NCBI GenBank assembly: GCA_963692955.1
Contig: OY843587.1
Location: 2,170,001 to 2,234,000, forward strand
Reading direction: 5' to 3'
Origin: UBA5158 sp963692955
GTDB taxonomy: Bacteria > Pseudomonadota > Gammaproteobacteria > DSM-16500
DNA: 64,000 bases
The translations under genes and the position numbers were made by a program. Shown here one piece after another: positions 44,256 through 53,447 of this stretch. Within the stretch, counting starts at the first letter, position 1; the number at the start of each line of letters is the position of its first letter. The notes under the pieces are model-generated. The model worked only from the letters and a program-made list of their open reading frames with translations. It was not told the DNA's origin and did no database searches.

Positions 44256-44697
44256 GCTCTGCTTCCAACATAAGCATATGAATATTCACTAGTAGAGCAA
44301 TCTTATTCTCGATTGATACTGCGCCGCTAAAAAATGAAGATGGTTTATTGAATTCCAGCCGCTGTTGGATGGCTTGTCGTTCGATTTCTTCTATTCCCAA
44401 GATTTCATCAATGATAAACCCTGTGGTTTCCTGTCCATCTGAACATAGCAACATCGGAGTATTGAGCGTGTAGTTATTTTCACGCTCCAAACCTAGGCGC
44501 GTAGCTAAGTCAATAACTGTAATTCCATTACCGGCCAGATTTAACAAACCGACAAGATAATCTTCATCAGTCGGAATGGCTTTCAACGCAGTCAACGGTA
44601 AAACTTGTTGAATAAATTTTAGTTCTAAACATAAATAGGTTTTCTGCACGTAAAAATGCAAAATTTGCAAACGGCTTTCTTCTGGCACGATAGTCAT
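44248..44697 (-). CDS. cheW: CheW-like coupling protein (WspD-like)
   Basis: A 149-residue CheW with a compact fold: LEL-KFIQQVLPLTALKAIPTDEDYLVGLLNLAGNGITVIDLATRLGL and a C-terminal VSIENKIALLVNIHMLM. It overlaps the REC-GGDEF gene by 4 bases and CheR by 8, giving a tightly coupled operon. Divergent from the second CheW at 42214-42780, so the two probably take different positions in the array. Confidence 0.88.
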   Translation of the reverse strand: MTIVPEESRLQILHFYVQKTYLCLELKFIQQVLPLTALKAIPTDEDYLVGLLNLAGNGITVIDLATRLGLERENNYTLNTPMLLCSDGQETTGFIIDEILGIEEIERQAIQQRLEFNKPSSFFSGAVSIENKIALLVNIHMLMLEAEHG

Positions 44698-45638
44698 GAG
44701 CCCTCTTTAAGCGCTGCTATTTTGCTGGCTAATTCCGCGCTATAACGTTGAAAGTTATTGCGGCCTAAAGCTTTTGCATAGTACATCGCCGTGTCGGCGT
44801 TACGCATTAGTAGTTCATGCGTTTCGCCATCTTGCGGAAATATACTCATGCCGATACTCGAGCTGACAATGACAGGATTACCCAGCAAATAATACGGTGT
44901 AGAGAGCGTGTCGATAATTTTCTTTGCGACTTTATCGACGTCCTCATCGGCTTTCAATCTATCCAAAATAACGGCAAACTCATCACCACCCATGCGCGCA
45001 ATAAAATCATGCCCGCTCAATGCCTCTTTCAAGCGTGTCGCAACATTTTTTAATAGTTGATCACCCGCTTGATGACCGAAAGTATCATTAATTGTTTTAA
45101 AATGGTCTAAATCTAAAAATAGCAGCGCGAATTGACTATCGAATGCTTTTGCATAACTTAATTTTTCAAGAATAACTGAATCAAATTGCAAGCGGTTGAA
45201 TGCGCCTGTTAGTGAGTCAGTCGTTGATAAGATATGCAGAACTTGCGTCGTTTCAAATAATTTTTGCCGCATATCTGCAATGCGCTGCATGGCTTTAATT
45301 TTCGCGGCAAGCGTCATGTGACTAAATGGTTTAGTCAGGTAGTCATCGCCGCCTGCATTGATACCACGCGATATACTTTCATCATCGACTGAGGCGCTAA
45401 TAAAAATGATGGGGATCCAGTCGTCTGCGCTGATTTCGCGAATTTTCTTGGCGCACTCGAAACCGTCGATGCCATCCATGACGACATCTAGCAAGACCAG
45501 ATCAGGACGTGTGTTAGCAAAAATTTCAATGGCTTCTTCGCCATTTTTTGCTGGCAACACTTCATGCCCCAATTTCATTAGCGAATCTGAAATGAGTGCA
45601 AGGTTGGTTCTTGAATCATCTGCCACTAAAATTTTCAA
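44694..45638 (-). CDS. wspR: Response regulator diguanylate cyclase REC-GGDEF (WspR-like)
   Basis: This 314-residue output protein joins a receiver (ADDS pocket, phosphoacceptor Asp51 in LVLLDVVMDGIDG) to a GGDEF domain (DSLTGAFNRLQFD, LLFLDLDHFKTINDTFGHQAGD, RMGGDEF at 216-221). Phosphorylated WspR proteins form active tetramers that make cyclic di-GMP. The RxxD inhibitory site is replaced by SGHD, so product feedback is probably absent. It is the first gene of the operon, unlike Pseudomonas where wspR lies last. Confidence 0.92.
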   Translation of the reverse strand: MKILVADDSRTNLALISDSLMKLGHEVLPAKNGEEAIEIFANTRPDLVLLDVVMDGIDGFECAKKIREISADDWIPIIFISASVDDESISRGINAGGDDYLTKPFSHMTLAAKIKAMQRIADMRQKLFETTQVLHILSTTDSLTGAFNRLQFDSVILEKLSYAKAFDSQFALLFLDLDHFKTINDTFGHQAGDQLLKNVATRLKEALSGHDFIARMGGDEFAVILDRLKADEDVDKVAKKIIDTLSTPYYLLGNPVIVSSSIGMSIFPQDGETHELLMRNADTAMYYAKALGRNNFQRYSAELASKIAALKEGS

Positions 45639-45694
45639 TTTGCCCTCGCAGAACGAATCGGCATAACTAAAATTTTTTTAAGGTCAGCTAGCAA

Positions 45695-46447
45695 TCAAAG
45701 AACAGTGTTGGATGGCAGGTTTTTCACTAACTTACGATACACCAGACCATAAGCGATTGCGCTGTATGGTATCGACCAAATCAAACCAATCCCCAGCGGA
45801 ATAACACTCACTATCACTACCAATAATTGAATGATTAAAAATCCTAACAACTTCCAGCACAAATGTTTCGTCGCGGCAAAAGAAATCTTAATCGCTTGCA
45901 CCGGCCCTTTACGTTCGTCTATCACGATCGCTTTGGCAAGCACCATACGCAACATGAGATATAAGACAATTACACCATAAATGAATGAGGTAAGCGCAAA
46001 GCATAATTTCCAAATAGCGGAATCCGGACTCATAAAAAGTTGTAATAAAAAGTCAAAAGCCAATAGAATCAAAAATGGCGCTACTAAAATTAACGTCATT
46101 AAAATATAAAACCCAATCATTTTAAAAATGACTTCAAATGAAAACGCCATTTTAATCATGCTATAAAAAACCGGCATGCCAGCCGCACGCTGTATACCAA
46201 TGTAGATGATGCCCCAAGATAAGATCAACGACAGCAGCGTGATAATGGGATTAGTCACAGCCAGCCAAAAGTCGCCCGCCTTTGCGCTAATTAATGCATG
46301 GATTAGACCGCCGGCAAACCCGGCGACAAAACCTACGCCGATAATCGTTAGCACGACTAAAAAAACACTCGCCTTCGTGCCTTTGACTTTTTGCCAGGCT
46401 TCCTGGCAGGTAGGGATAACTTCAAACGTAGCGGAGGGCAATGCCAT
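45695..46447 (-). CDS. Multi-pass membrane protein (YciC/DUF975-like topology)
   Basis: A 250-residue inner-membrane protein with about six transmembrane helices (28-50, 65-90, 103-130, 145-170, 200-220 and 222-240). The start LPSATFEVIPTCQEAWQKVKGTKASVF and the motif MVLAKAIVIDERKGPVQAIKISFAATKHLCWKLLGF match a group of glycerophosphodiester-phosphodiesterase-membrane-domain or DUF975-type proteins of unknown role. It lies between the Wsp operon and a divergent GNAT gene and shows no link to signalling. Confidence 0.75.
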   Translation of the reverse strand: MALPSATFEVIPTCQEAWQKVKGTKASVFLVVLTIIGVGFVAGFAGGLIHALISAKAGDFWLAVTNPIITLLSLILSWGIIYIGIQRAAGMPVFYSMIKMAFSFEVIFKMIGFYILMTLILVAPFLILLAFDFLLQLFMSPDSAIWKLCFALTSFIYGVIVLYLMLRMVLAKAIVIDERKGPVQAIKISFAATKHLCWKLLGFLIIQLLVVIVSVIPLGIGLIWSIPYSAIAYGLVYRKLVKNLPSNTVL

Positions 46448-46578
46448 GTTATCTTCCTCTATAACAAATTTCGTTTAAATCCATACTACTATTCTATTAG
46501 ATTGCACATAAAAAGTATAGGCATCTTTTAACCACTACCCTAGCAATCCAACCGGCTATTACTTATACTCAGTTGATT

Positions 46579-47031
46579 ATGAAAAATATTATCATTCGCA
46601 CTGCCCGGCCGCGAGACATACCCTGCATGGTGCGGCTTGAACAAGAATGTTTTACGACCGATCAGATGCAGCCGGAAAGTTTTCGGCGTTTGCTACGCGG
46701 CACCACGGCGACAATCAGCGTGGCTGAACGTGCCGGTCAACTCATCGGTGTAAGTGTGTTATTGTTTCGTAAAAATTCGAATAAAGCCCGCATTTATTCG
46801 CTCGCGGTGCATGCGGATTACCGCGCGCAAGGTGTTGCGCTAGCGTTAAATCAGCAGTTGGAAAAAAGCGCCAAGCAGCGCCATGCAGCAGCGATAATTT
46901 TAGAAGTAAGCGTAGATAACTCGCGCGCGCTAAGATTTTATGAAAAACTAGGTTATAAAAATTGGGGAACCTATCCAGGATATTATGAAGATGGCAGTGA
47001 CGCACTGCGGATGATTAAGCAACTATCTTAA
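46579..47031 (+). CDS. GNAT N-acetyltransferase, RimI-like
   Basis: Transfers acetyl groups from acetyl-CoA. The GNAT core is visible: IRTARPRDIPCMVRLEQECF at the start, SLAVHADYRAQGVALALNQQLE (acetyl-CoA loop, with RAQGVA as a variant of R/QxxGxG/A) and EVSVDNSRALRFYEKLGYK. It resembles RimI but the substrate cannot be named. An upstream TTG two codons earlier is also open; ATG at 46579 is preferred. The CinA-like gene starts 15 bases after its stop, so they form one unit. Confidence 0.85.
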   Translation: MKNIIIRTARPRDIPCMVRLEQECFTTDQMQPESFRRLLRGTTATISVAERAGQLIGVSVLLFRKNSNKARIYSLAVHADYRAQGVALALNQQLEKSAKQRHAAAIILEVSVDNSRALRFYEKLGYKNWGTYPGYYEDGSDALRMIKQLS

Positions 47032-47045
47032 AATGAGGCTAGCTC

Positions 47046-48218
47046 ATGCACGCCAAATCCAGAGAAACCGATATTCATCACAAAATCGCCATCCTCGCCA
47101 CCGGCGACGAAGTCGTCAATGGTGATATCAATAATTCCAATACACAAGAAATCGCCGCGCGGTTAACTTACGCGGGTATGCAAGTCAGAACTCACATGGC
47201 GGCACCGGACACCGTCAAAGAAATTCAGCAAGCGTTGACCTTCTTATTAAAAACCCATGACGCCTTAATAATTACCGGCGGCTTAGGCCCCACGTCAGAT
47301 GATTTGACGCGTTTCGCCTTGAGTGAAGCGCTTAACCTTCCATTACAATTCGATGCTGGAACTTGGAATGAAATTTGCTCGCGCTTAAAACGTTTCGGCT
47401 ACGCGGCACCGCCGGAGTCTAACCGTCAACAAGCTTTATTCCCCGCAGGCGCGGTTATCATTCCAAACCCTAACGGCACCGCCGCTGGCTGCATGCTGAA
47501 GATGGATAAACAATTAATTTTTATGCTGCCTGGCCCACCCATTGAATGTTTACCGATGGTAGACAACACGGCGATCCCGGCGTTGAAAAACGCGCAATTT
47601 CAGCAGCTTTCTTATCATAAAAAATGGTTACTGTTAGGCGCGAGCGAAGGCAAGCTGGCCGAAGAATTAGATGACATCGTCAAGCCGTTTGATTGCATCA
47701 CGGGCTACCGTTTATTTTTTCCGTACATCGAATTTAAAATTAATTCGAGCAATAAAACAGATTTTGATAAAGTCATTCCGCTCATTGAAACCAGCATCAA
47801 ATCTTATTTGACAAAAAACGGCGAACAAACCGCTTCTATCATTTTAAAAAACTATCTCGTCGAGTCGAAATTACAGTTGAATATCGATGACCGCGCTACC
47901 GGCGGCGCGCTACAAGCCGCGCTGGAAACACCGGCGACCCGCGCGCATCTACATTTTTCTCCCAATCAATTTTTGAAAAACGCTTTGCATGTCGAAGCGC
48001 AAGGCTTGCTGGAATATTGGGAACAAAAAAATGACGCGACGCGCACGACATTGCTTCTCAACTTCACTGACAACGATCACGAACAAAAAATTGATTTCGA
48101 TATTCCCTTCCGCGGCGGCACGCGCGTGATTCATTACGCGGTAGAATTTATTTGCGCGAAGATTTATACGTTCTTAGTGGTGGAGCAGCAAGCTGATAGT
48201 AATCTCAATCAAAATTAA
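47046..48218 (+). CDS. CinA-like protein with MoCF nucleotide-binding domain
   Basis: The first 170 residues belong to the CinA N-terminal (MoCF/COG1058) domain: IAILATGDEVVNGDINNSNTQEIAARL, ITGGLGPTSDDLTRFALSEAL and MLPGPPIECLPM. The family includes ADP-ribose/NMN-related pyrophosphatases and competence-damage proteins. The C-terminal 220 residues are not the usual CinA deamidase and look novel. The ATG has a GAGG site 7 bases before it. Its 3' end overlaps the convergent RMD1-like gene by 45 bases. Confidence 0.85.
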   Translation: MHAKSRETDIHHKIAILATGDEVVNGDINNSNTQEIAARLTYAGMQVRTHMAAPDTVKEIQQALTFLLKTHDALIITGGLGPTSDDLTRFALSEALNLPLQFDAGTWNEICSRLKRFGYAAPPESNRQQALFPAGAVIIPNPNGTAAGCMLKMDKQLIFMLPGPPIECLPMVDNTAIPALKNAQFQQLSYHKKWLLLGASEGKLAEELDDIVKPFDCITGYRLFFPYIEFKINSSNKTDFDKVIPLIETSIKSYLTKNGEQTASIILKNYLVESKLQLNIDDRATGGALQAALETPATRAHLHFSPNQFLKNALHVEAQGLLEYWEQKNDATRTTLLLNFTDNDHEQKIDFDIPFRGGTRVIHYAVEFICAKIYTFLVVEQQADSNLNQN

Positions 48219-48992
48219 AAAGATAATAGTACTTTCCAACAAGCTTGAATGCCGATGCTGTAATTGCGCGTTCAAGATCGCGAGCAATTCTTGCAGCACA
48301 TCGAGTTTTTGATTGAGCGCGGTAACGCGGCTGGGAATATCCAAAAACTTTTTCGTCATCGTGTAATATTCTTCTAAATTCGGATGCCGCCAAAAAAATT
48401 CCGGCACATCTAAGTATTCACTGCTAAGATTAATCGAACTGCGCGCAATGAATATTTCCCCCATGCGCTTGAAAATCGAACGGCGTGATAAAGAGATATT
48501 ACCTTTCATCGAAATTTCTTCCGGCAAATGGCCGTTTTTACGGATCGCCATTTGGATCGCGTCTTCAAAAGTTTCGAGTTTTATCGATTGCGCCAGCGCA
48601 TGCGAAATAGCGAGCTTGGCTTGCGGATTATCCGATTCCAACGTGATGACATCTAAGTTGAATCTATCATGCGCGTCGATGGAAGTCTCGGCGCCGAATT
48701 GAAAGCCGAAATGGTCTGTTTCTATAAGTGCCAAGGGATTGATTGAAAAATCCCGCAGTTTGTCCAGCCACGCTTTTTCTTGGGGGCGCTTCAAACCCCA
48801 ACAAACAAAGCTGCCGTGGTCAAAGAAAAACAAGTCGATTGGGGTGTCGTCGGCGGAAATATGAAAGACATCTTTAGACAACTTACTGGTATATCCTTTG
48901 CGTTTAAACGAGTTAGAGAGCGCCGCGAGGTCATATCCGCTGGCTGTCCCATACGCCACACAACGCATGAAGGATCGCTTACTGCTTCCCAT
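48174..48992 (-). CDS. RMD1/DUF155-family protein
   Basis: A 272-residue protein of the RMD1 family (COG1723), relatives of which are found in yeast mitochondria (Rmd1, RMND1). Typical blocks: DLFFFDHGSFVCWGL, ALIETDHFGFQFGAET, LSRRSIFKRMGEIFIARSSINLSSEYLDVPEFFWRHPNLEEYY and a C-terminal membrane anchor (LESTIIFLILIEITISLLLHH). ATG at 48992 has AAAGG about 9 bases upstream and is preferred over the longer open frame. Its function in bacteria is not settled; in mitochondria the family affects translation. Confidence 0.88.
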   Translation of the reverse strand: MGSSKRSFMRCVAYGTASGYDLAALSNSFKRKGYTSKLSKDVFHISADDTPIDLFFFDHGSFVCWGLKRPQEKAWLDKLRDFSINPLALIETDHFGFQFGAETSIDAHDRFNLDVITLESDNPQAKLAISHALAQSIKLETFEDAIQMAIRKNGHLPEEISMKGNISLSRRSIFKRMGEIFIARSSINLSSEYLDVPEFFWRHPNLEEYYTMTKKFLDIPSRVTALNQKLDVLQELLAILNAQLQHRHSSLLESTIIFLILIEITISLLLHH

Positions 48993-49195
48993 GCAATACA
49001 CCTTTCCTCTTATTATCATATCAGTCTAGGGTATTACGCCTATCCCCGCAACCTAATCGCGCGGCGACCGCATTAATAACTTGACGAATTTAGGCGGGCA
49101 ATGTCATATTAAAACGCATTCTTGGAATCGGTCTGAACGCAGGAGTTAGCATAAAATGGCTATAAATATGCTTCAAAAACCACATAGACCCCTGC

Positions 49196-50653
<1,458 letters not shown>

Positions 50654-50956
50654 ACTTGCTTTCGTCCCTTTCTTGTTGATTCAATAAGACATTTGTAAGT
50701 GCTTCATTTTCCCAGCCAAAATTAAATTCAATTAAATCAACGGCTTGGAGGCGTTTTCTTGACACCCCCAGACCAGGGGAGTAAGGTATTAGTAAGCTTT
50801 AATATTAAACTTAATTGTAGTTTTTATCGATCTAACTCGTTAATTTTAATATGTTTTTTTCTAAGCATACTGTTTTATAACAATAAAAAACGTTGCGCCT
50901 CATTTTGAGGTTTTTGGACAGGGGTTCATTCTACAAACTGCTGAAGGAGATTTCAT
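50654..50956. other. Leader of the Gly/Thr-rich gene with promoter and attenuator-like hairpin
   Basis: A TTGACA box at 50759-50764 and TAAGGT at 50782-50787 with 17-bp spacing make a good promoter. About 100 bases downstream a 5-bp hairpin (CCTCA, 50898-50902, with TGAGG, 50906-50910) is followed by five Ts, then comes the gene's GGAG site. Transcripts could stop there as a short RNA or read on into the gene. No open frame is present. Confidence 0.5.
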
Positions 50957-51217
50957 ATGAAACCGCAAAATACTGGATCTACAACTGGCAAAGGAACGAC
51001 GGGGACAACCACAAACACAACCGGCGGCGCTGGAGCTACAGATAAGAACATCAACAAAACCAATCTGGGCAACAAAACCGGCTCTACAACAGGCGGTAAC
51101 TTTGGCGGTCAAGGCGGCCAAAACACCAACAAACCAGGTCAAGGCGGAACTGGAACGGGTGGAACGGGTGGCAAAACCGACCAAGGCGACACGGGCACCG
51201 GCACGAAAAAGTGGTAA
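50957..51217 (+). CDS. Small Gly/Thr/Asn-rich low-complexity protein
   Basis: An 86-residue hydrophilic protein without signal peptide or hydrophobic helix. It is built of Gly, Thr, Asn, Lys and Gln in loose repeats (NTGSTTGKGTTG, GGNFGGQGGQNTNKPGQGGTGTGG) and ends in KKW. It has an excellent AAGGAG ribosome site 7 bases before the ATG, a likely promoter and its own terminator, so it is probably expressed. No family recognised. Stress protection or secretion by a specialised route are guesses. Confidence 0.6.
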   Translation: MKPQNTGSTTGKGTTGTTTNTTGGAGATDKNINKTNLGNKTGSTTGGNFGGQGGQNTNKPGQGGTGTGGTGGKTDQGDTGTGTKKW

Positions 51218-51240
51218 TTTATAAATAAAAAAAACAAAAA

Positions 51241-51267
51241 GGGTAAATCTATATTTACCCTTTTTTT
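51241..51267 (+). terminator. Terminator after the Gly/Thr-rich gene
   Basis: A perfect 8-bp stem (GGGTAAAT, 51241-51248, with ATTTACCC, 51253-51260) and seven Ts (51261-51267). An A run on the 5' side makes it able to work in both directions. Confidence 0.85.
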
Positions 51268-51405
51268 CGGGAAAAAAGTCCGCAAGGGAAGTGGCACGAA
51301 GAAGGATATCTTCACAGGAGTTTGACCGGACAAGGAAACAGGAAGTTATTTCCCGAAAGAGTGGTTGACACCTTAGTGATCTGAACGGTCACTAAGGTTT
51401 TTTTT
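51268..51405 (+). ncRNA. Candidate GGA-rich small RNA (CsrA/RsmA-binding type)
   Basis: A stretch of about 140 bases lies between two terminators. An outer helix can form (CGGGAAA, 51268-51274, with TTTCCCG, 51349-51355), with GTCCG/CGGAC (51278-51282 with 51327-51331) inside. Between 51270 and 51343 are seven GGA motifs, some in CAGGA or AAGGA form as in RsmY/RsmZ and CsrB. The end has a strong terminator hairpin with eight Ts. No LetA/GacA-type box is seen, and a promoter within the preceding terminator is weak. csrA is encoded in this window. Alternatively it is simply a long 3' region of the Gly-rich mRNA. Confidence 0.35.
51371..51405 (+). terminator. Terminator hairpin at the tadA 3' edge, plus-strand direction
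   Basis: A perfect 9-bp stem (CCTTAGTGA, 51371-51379, with 51389-51397) is followed by eight Ts on the plus strand. It overlaps the last codons of tadA, yet its T run faces plus-strand transcripts, so it must end something transcribed from the left, such as the candidate small RNA. Confidence 0.8.
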
Positions 51406-51879
51406 CGCCGCGCGTTTTCGCTGGAAAAAATCGCTTAATAGCACCCCGCATTCATCGGCCAATAAGCCGCTTTGCGCCACGATAGCGTGATTGGCGTTGC
51501 TAATATCGAGCCATTGCGAAAACTGCGTGAGCGCGCCTATACGCGGGTCTTTCGCGCCATAGACTAAGCGTTTGACGCGCGCGTGTAAAATTGCCCCTAT
51601 GCACATGACGCAGGGTTCCAGCGTGACATACAGAGTGGCTTCTACGATGCGGTAGTTCGCGATCTGTTTCGCGCCTTGTCGCAACGCGTTAATTTCGGCG
51701 TGCGCGGTGGGATCGCATTTTTTGATAGGCTGGTTGTAACCCGCGCCGATAATTTCATCATTCAACACTAACACCGCGCCGATCGGAACTTCACCCTGCT
51801 GTTCCGCGTGACGCGCTAAGCGTAAAGCTTCACGCATCCAAGCGGCGTCTTGCTCGGAAAAAATTTCCCTCACTCCCAC
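51373..51879 (-). CDS. tadA: tRNA-specific adenosine deaminase TadA
   Basis: Converts A34 of tRNA-Arg(ACG) to inosine; that tRNA gene is also in the window (5698). The zinc-deaminase motifs are HAE (His60, Glu62) and PCVMC (Cys90, Cys93). Length 168 is normal, with a basic tail. Its start overlaps the guaA stop by 10 bases, so it is translated from the guaBA message. Confidence 0.95.
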   Translation of the reverse strand: MGVREIFSEQDAAWMREALRLARHAEQQGEVPIGAVLVLNDEIIGAGYNQPIKKCDPTAHAEINALRQGAKQIANYRIVEATLYVTLEPCVMCIGAILHARVKRLVYGAKDPRIGALTQFSQWLDISNANHAIVAQSGLLADECGVLLSDFFQRKRAAKKNLSDRSDH

Positions 51880-53447
51880 TCGATCGTCGCCGGCGGTTTG
51901 TTAGAAATGTCATACGTCACGCGTGAAATGCCCGGTACTTCGTTGATGATACGGTTCGACACTATTTCTAAAAATTCATACGGCAGGCGCGCCCAATGCG
52001 CCGTCATGAAATCGATGGTCTCCACCGCGCGCAAACAGACGACATGATCGTAGTGCCGCGCGTCGCCTAACACGCCGACCGATTTGACCGGCAAAAACAC
52101 CGTGAACGCTTGACTGACTTTGTCGTACAAATCATTTTTGCGTAATTCTTCAATAAAAATGTGATCGGCGCGGCGTAATTTTTCCGCGTATTCTTGTTTT
52201 ACTTCACCCAAAATTCTCACGCCAAGACCCGGGCCCGGGAAGGGATGACGGTAGAGTAATTCTTTCGGTAAACCTAATTGCAAACCCAGCTTACGCACTT
52301 CGTCTTTAAATAATTCGCGCAGTGGTTCTAATAATTTTAACTGCATTTTTTCCGGCAAACCGCCGACGTTGTGATGCGACTTGATGAGATGCGCTTTGCC
52401 CGAAGCCGTACCGGCGGATTCGATCACATCGGGATAAATCGTGCCTTGCGCCAACCATTTCACATGGTTAATTTTTGCCGCTTCTTCTTCGAAAATGGTG
52501 ACGAACAGACCGCCGATAATTTTCCGTTTTTCTTCCGGATCAACGACGCTGGCTAATGCCGCCATGAAACGCTCGGCCGCGTAAACCGTAATTAGATGGA
52601 TACCGTAATGTTTCGCGAAGACGTCTTGCACCGCTTCCGCTTCTTGCCAACGCAATAATCCTGTATCGACGAACACACAGGTTAATTGGTCGCCCAACGC
52701 TAAATGTAACAGCGCCGCCATCACCGAGGAATCGACGCCGCCGGATAAACCTAAAATCACGTGATCGCCGCCGACTTGCGCGCGGATGCTTTCGACCGAT
52801 TCTTCGAGAATATTTTCCGGCGTCCAGACGGGTTTGCAACCGCAAATATCAAACAGGAATTTTTCAATAATTTTCATGCCTTGCGCGGTGTGTGACACTT
52901 CCGGATGAAATTGCAAACCATAAAATTGACGGCTTTCATCCGCCATCGCGGTAATCACGGCACCATCGCTGCTGGCGATTTGGGTGAAACGCGGCGGCAA
53001 GATATCAACGTGATCACCATGGCTCATCCACACATCTAACGTCGACACACCGTCGGCGGTGACCGTGTCGGCGATATTTTCGAATAATACGGAAGGGTTA
53101 ATTAATTTTACGTTCGTGGAGCCGAATTCGCGTTTTAAACCGGCTTCGACTTTGCCGCCCAACTGCTGCGCCATGATTTGCATGCCGTAACAAATACCTA
53201 GCACCGGACAGCCGAGGGTAAAAACGATTTCTGGCGCGCGCGCCGTCGCGTGTTCCGTCGCGCTCTCCGGGCCGCCGGATAAAATGATACCGCTAGGCGC
53301 GAAATCTTTGATGGCTTGTTCTGAATAATTATACGGATGCAATTCAGAGTAGACGCCAAAATCGCGCACGCGCCGCGCGATCAATTGCGTGTATTGCGAA
53401 CCAAAATCTAAAATTAAAATGCGTTGCTCGTGAATGCGTTGTGTCAT
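51870..53447 (-). CDS. guaA: GMP synthase (glutamine-hydrolysing)
   Basis: Makes GMP from XMP, ATP and glutamine. The class I glutaminase domain has SGGPES and the nucleophile Cys86 (GICYGMQIM), with the His-Glu pair in LQFHPEVSHT. The ATP pyrophosphatase P-loop is LGLSGGVDSSVM (about 235-245) and the dimerisation domain closes with the XMP-binding YDISNKPPATIEWE. The 525-residue length is normal. It overlaps guaB by 4 bases. Confidence 0.98.
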   Translation of the reverse strand: MTQRIHEQRILILDFGSQYTQLIARRVRDFGVYSELHPYNYSEQAIKDFAPSGIILSGGPESATEHATARAPEIVFTLGCPVLGICYGMQIMAQQLGGKVEAGLKREFGSTNVKLINPSVLFENIADTVTADGVSTLDVWMSHGDHVDILPPRFTQIASSDGAVITAMADESRQFYGLQFHPEVSHTAQGMKIIEKFLFDICGCKPVWTPENILEESVESIRAQVGGDHVILGLSGGVDSSVMAALLHLALGDQLTCVFVDTGLLRWQEAEAVQDVFAKHYGIHLITVYAAERFMAALASVVDPEEKRKIIGGLFVTIFEEEAAKINHVKWLAQGTIYPDVIESAGTASGKAHLIKSHHNVGGLPEKMQLKLLEPLRELFKDEVRKLGLQLGLPKELLYRHPFPGPGLGVRILGEVKQEYAEKLRRADHIFIEELRKNDLYDKVSQAFTVFLPVKSVGVLGDARHYDHVVCLRAVETIDFMTAHWARLPYEFLEIVSNRIINEVPGISRVTYDISNKPPATIEWE

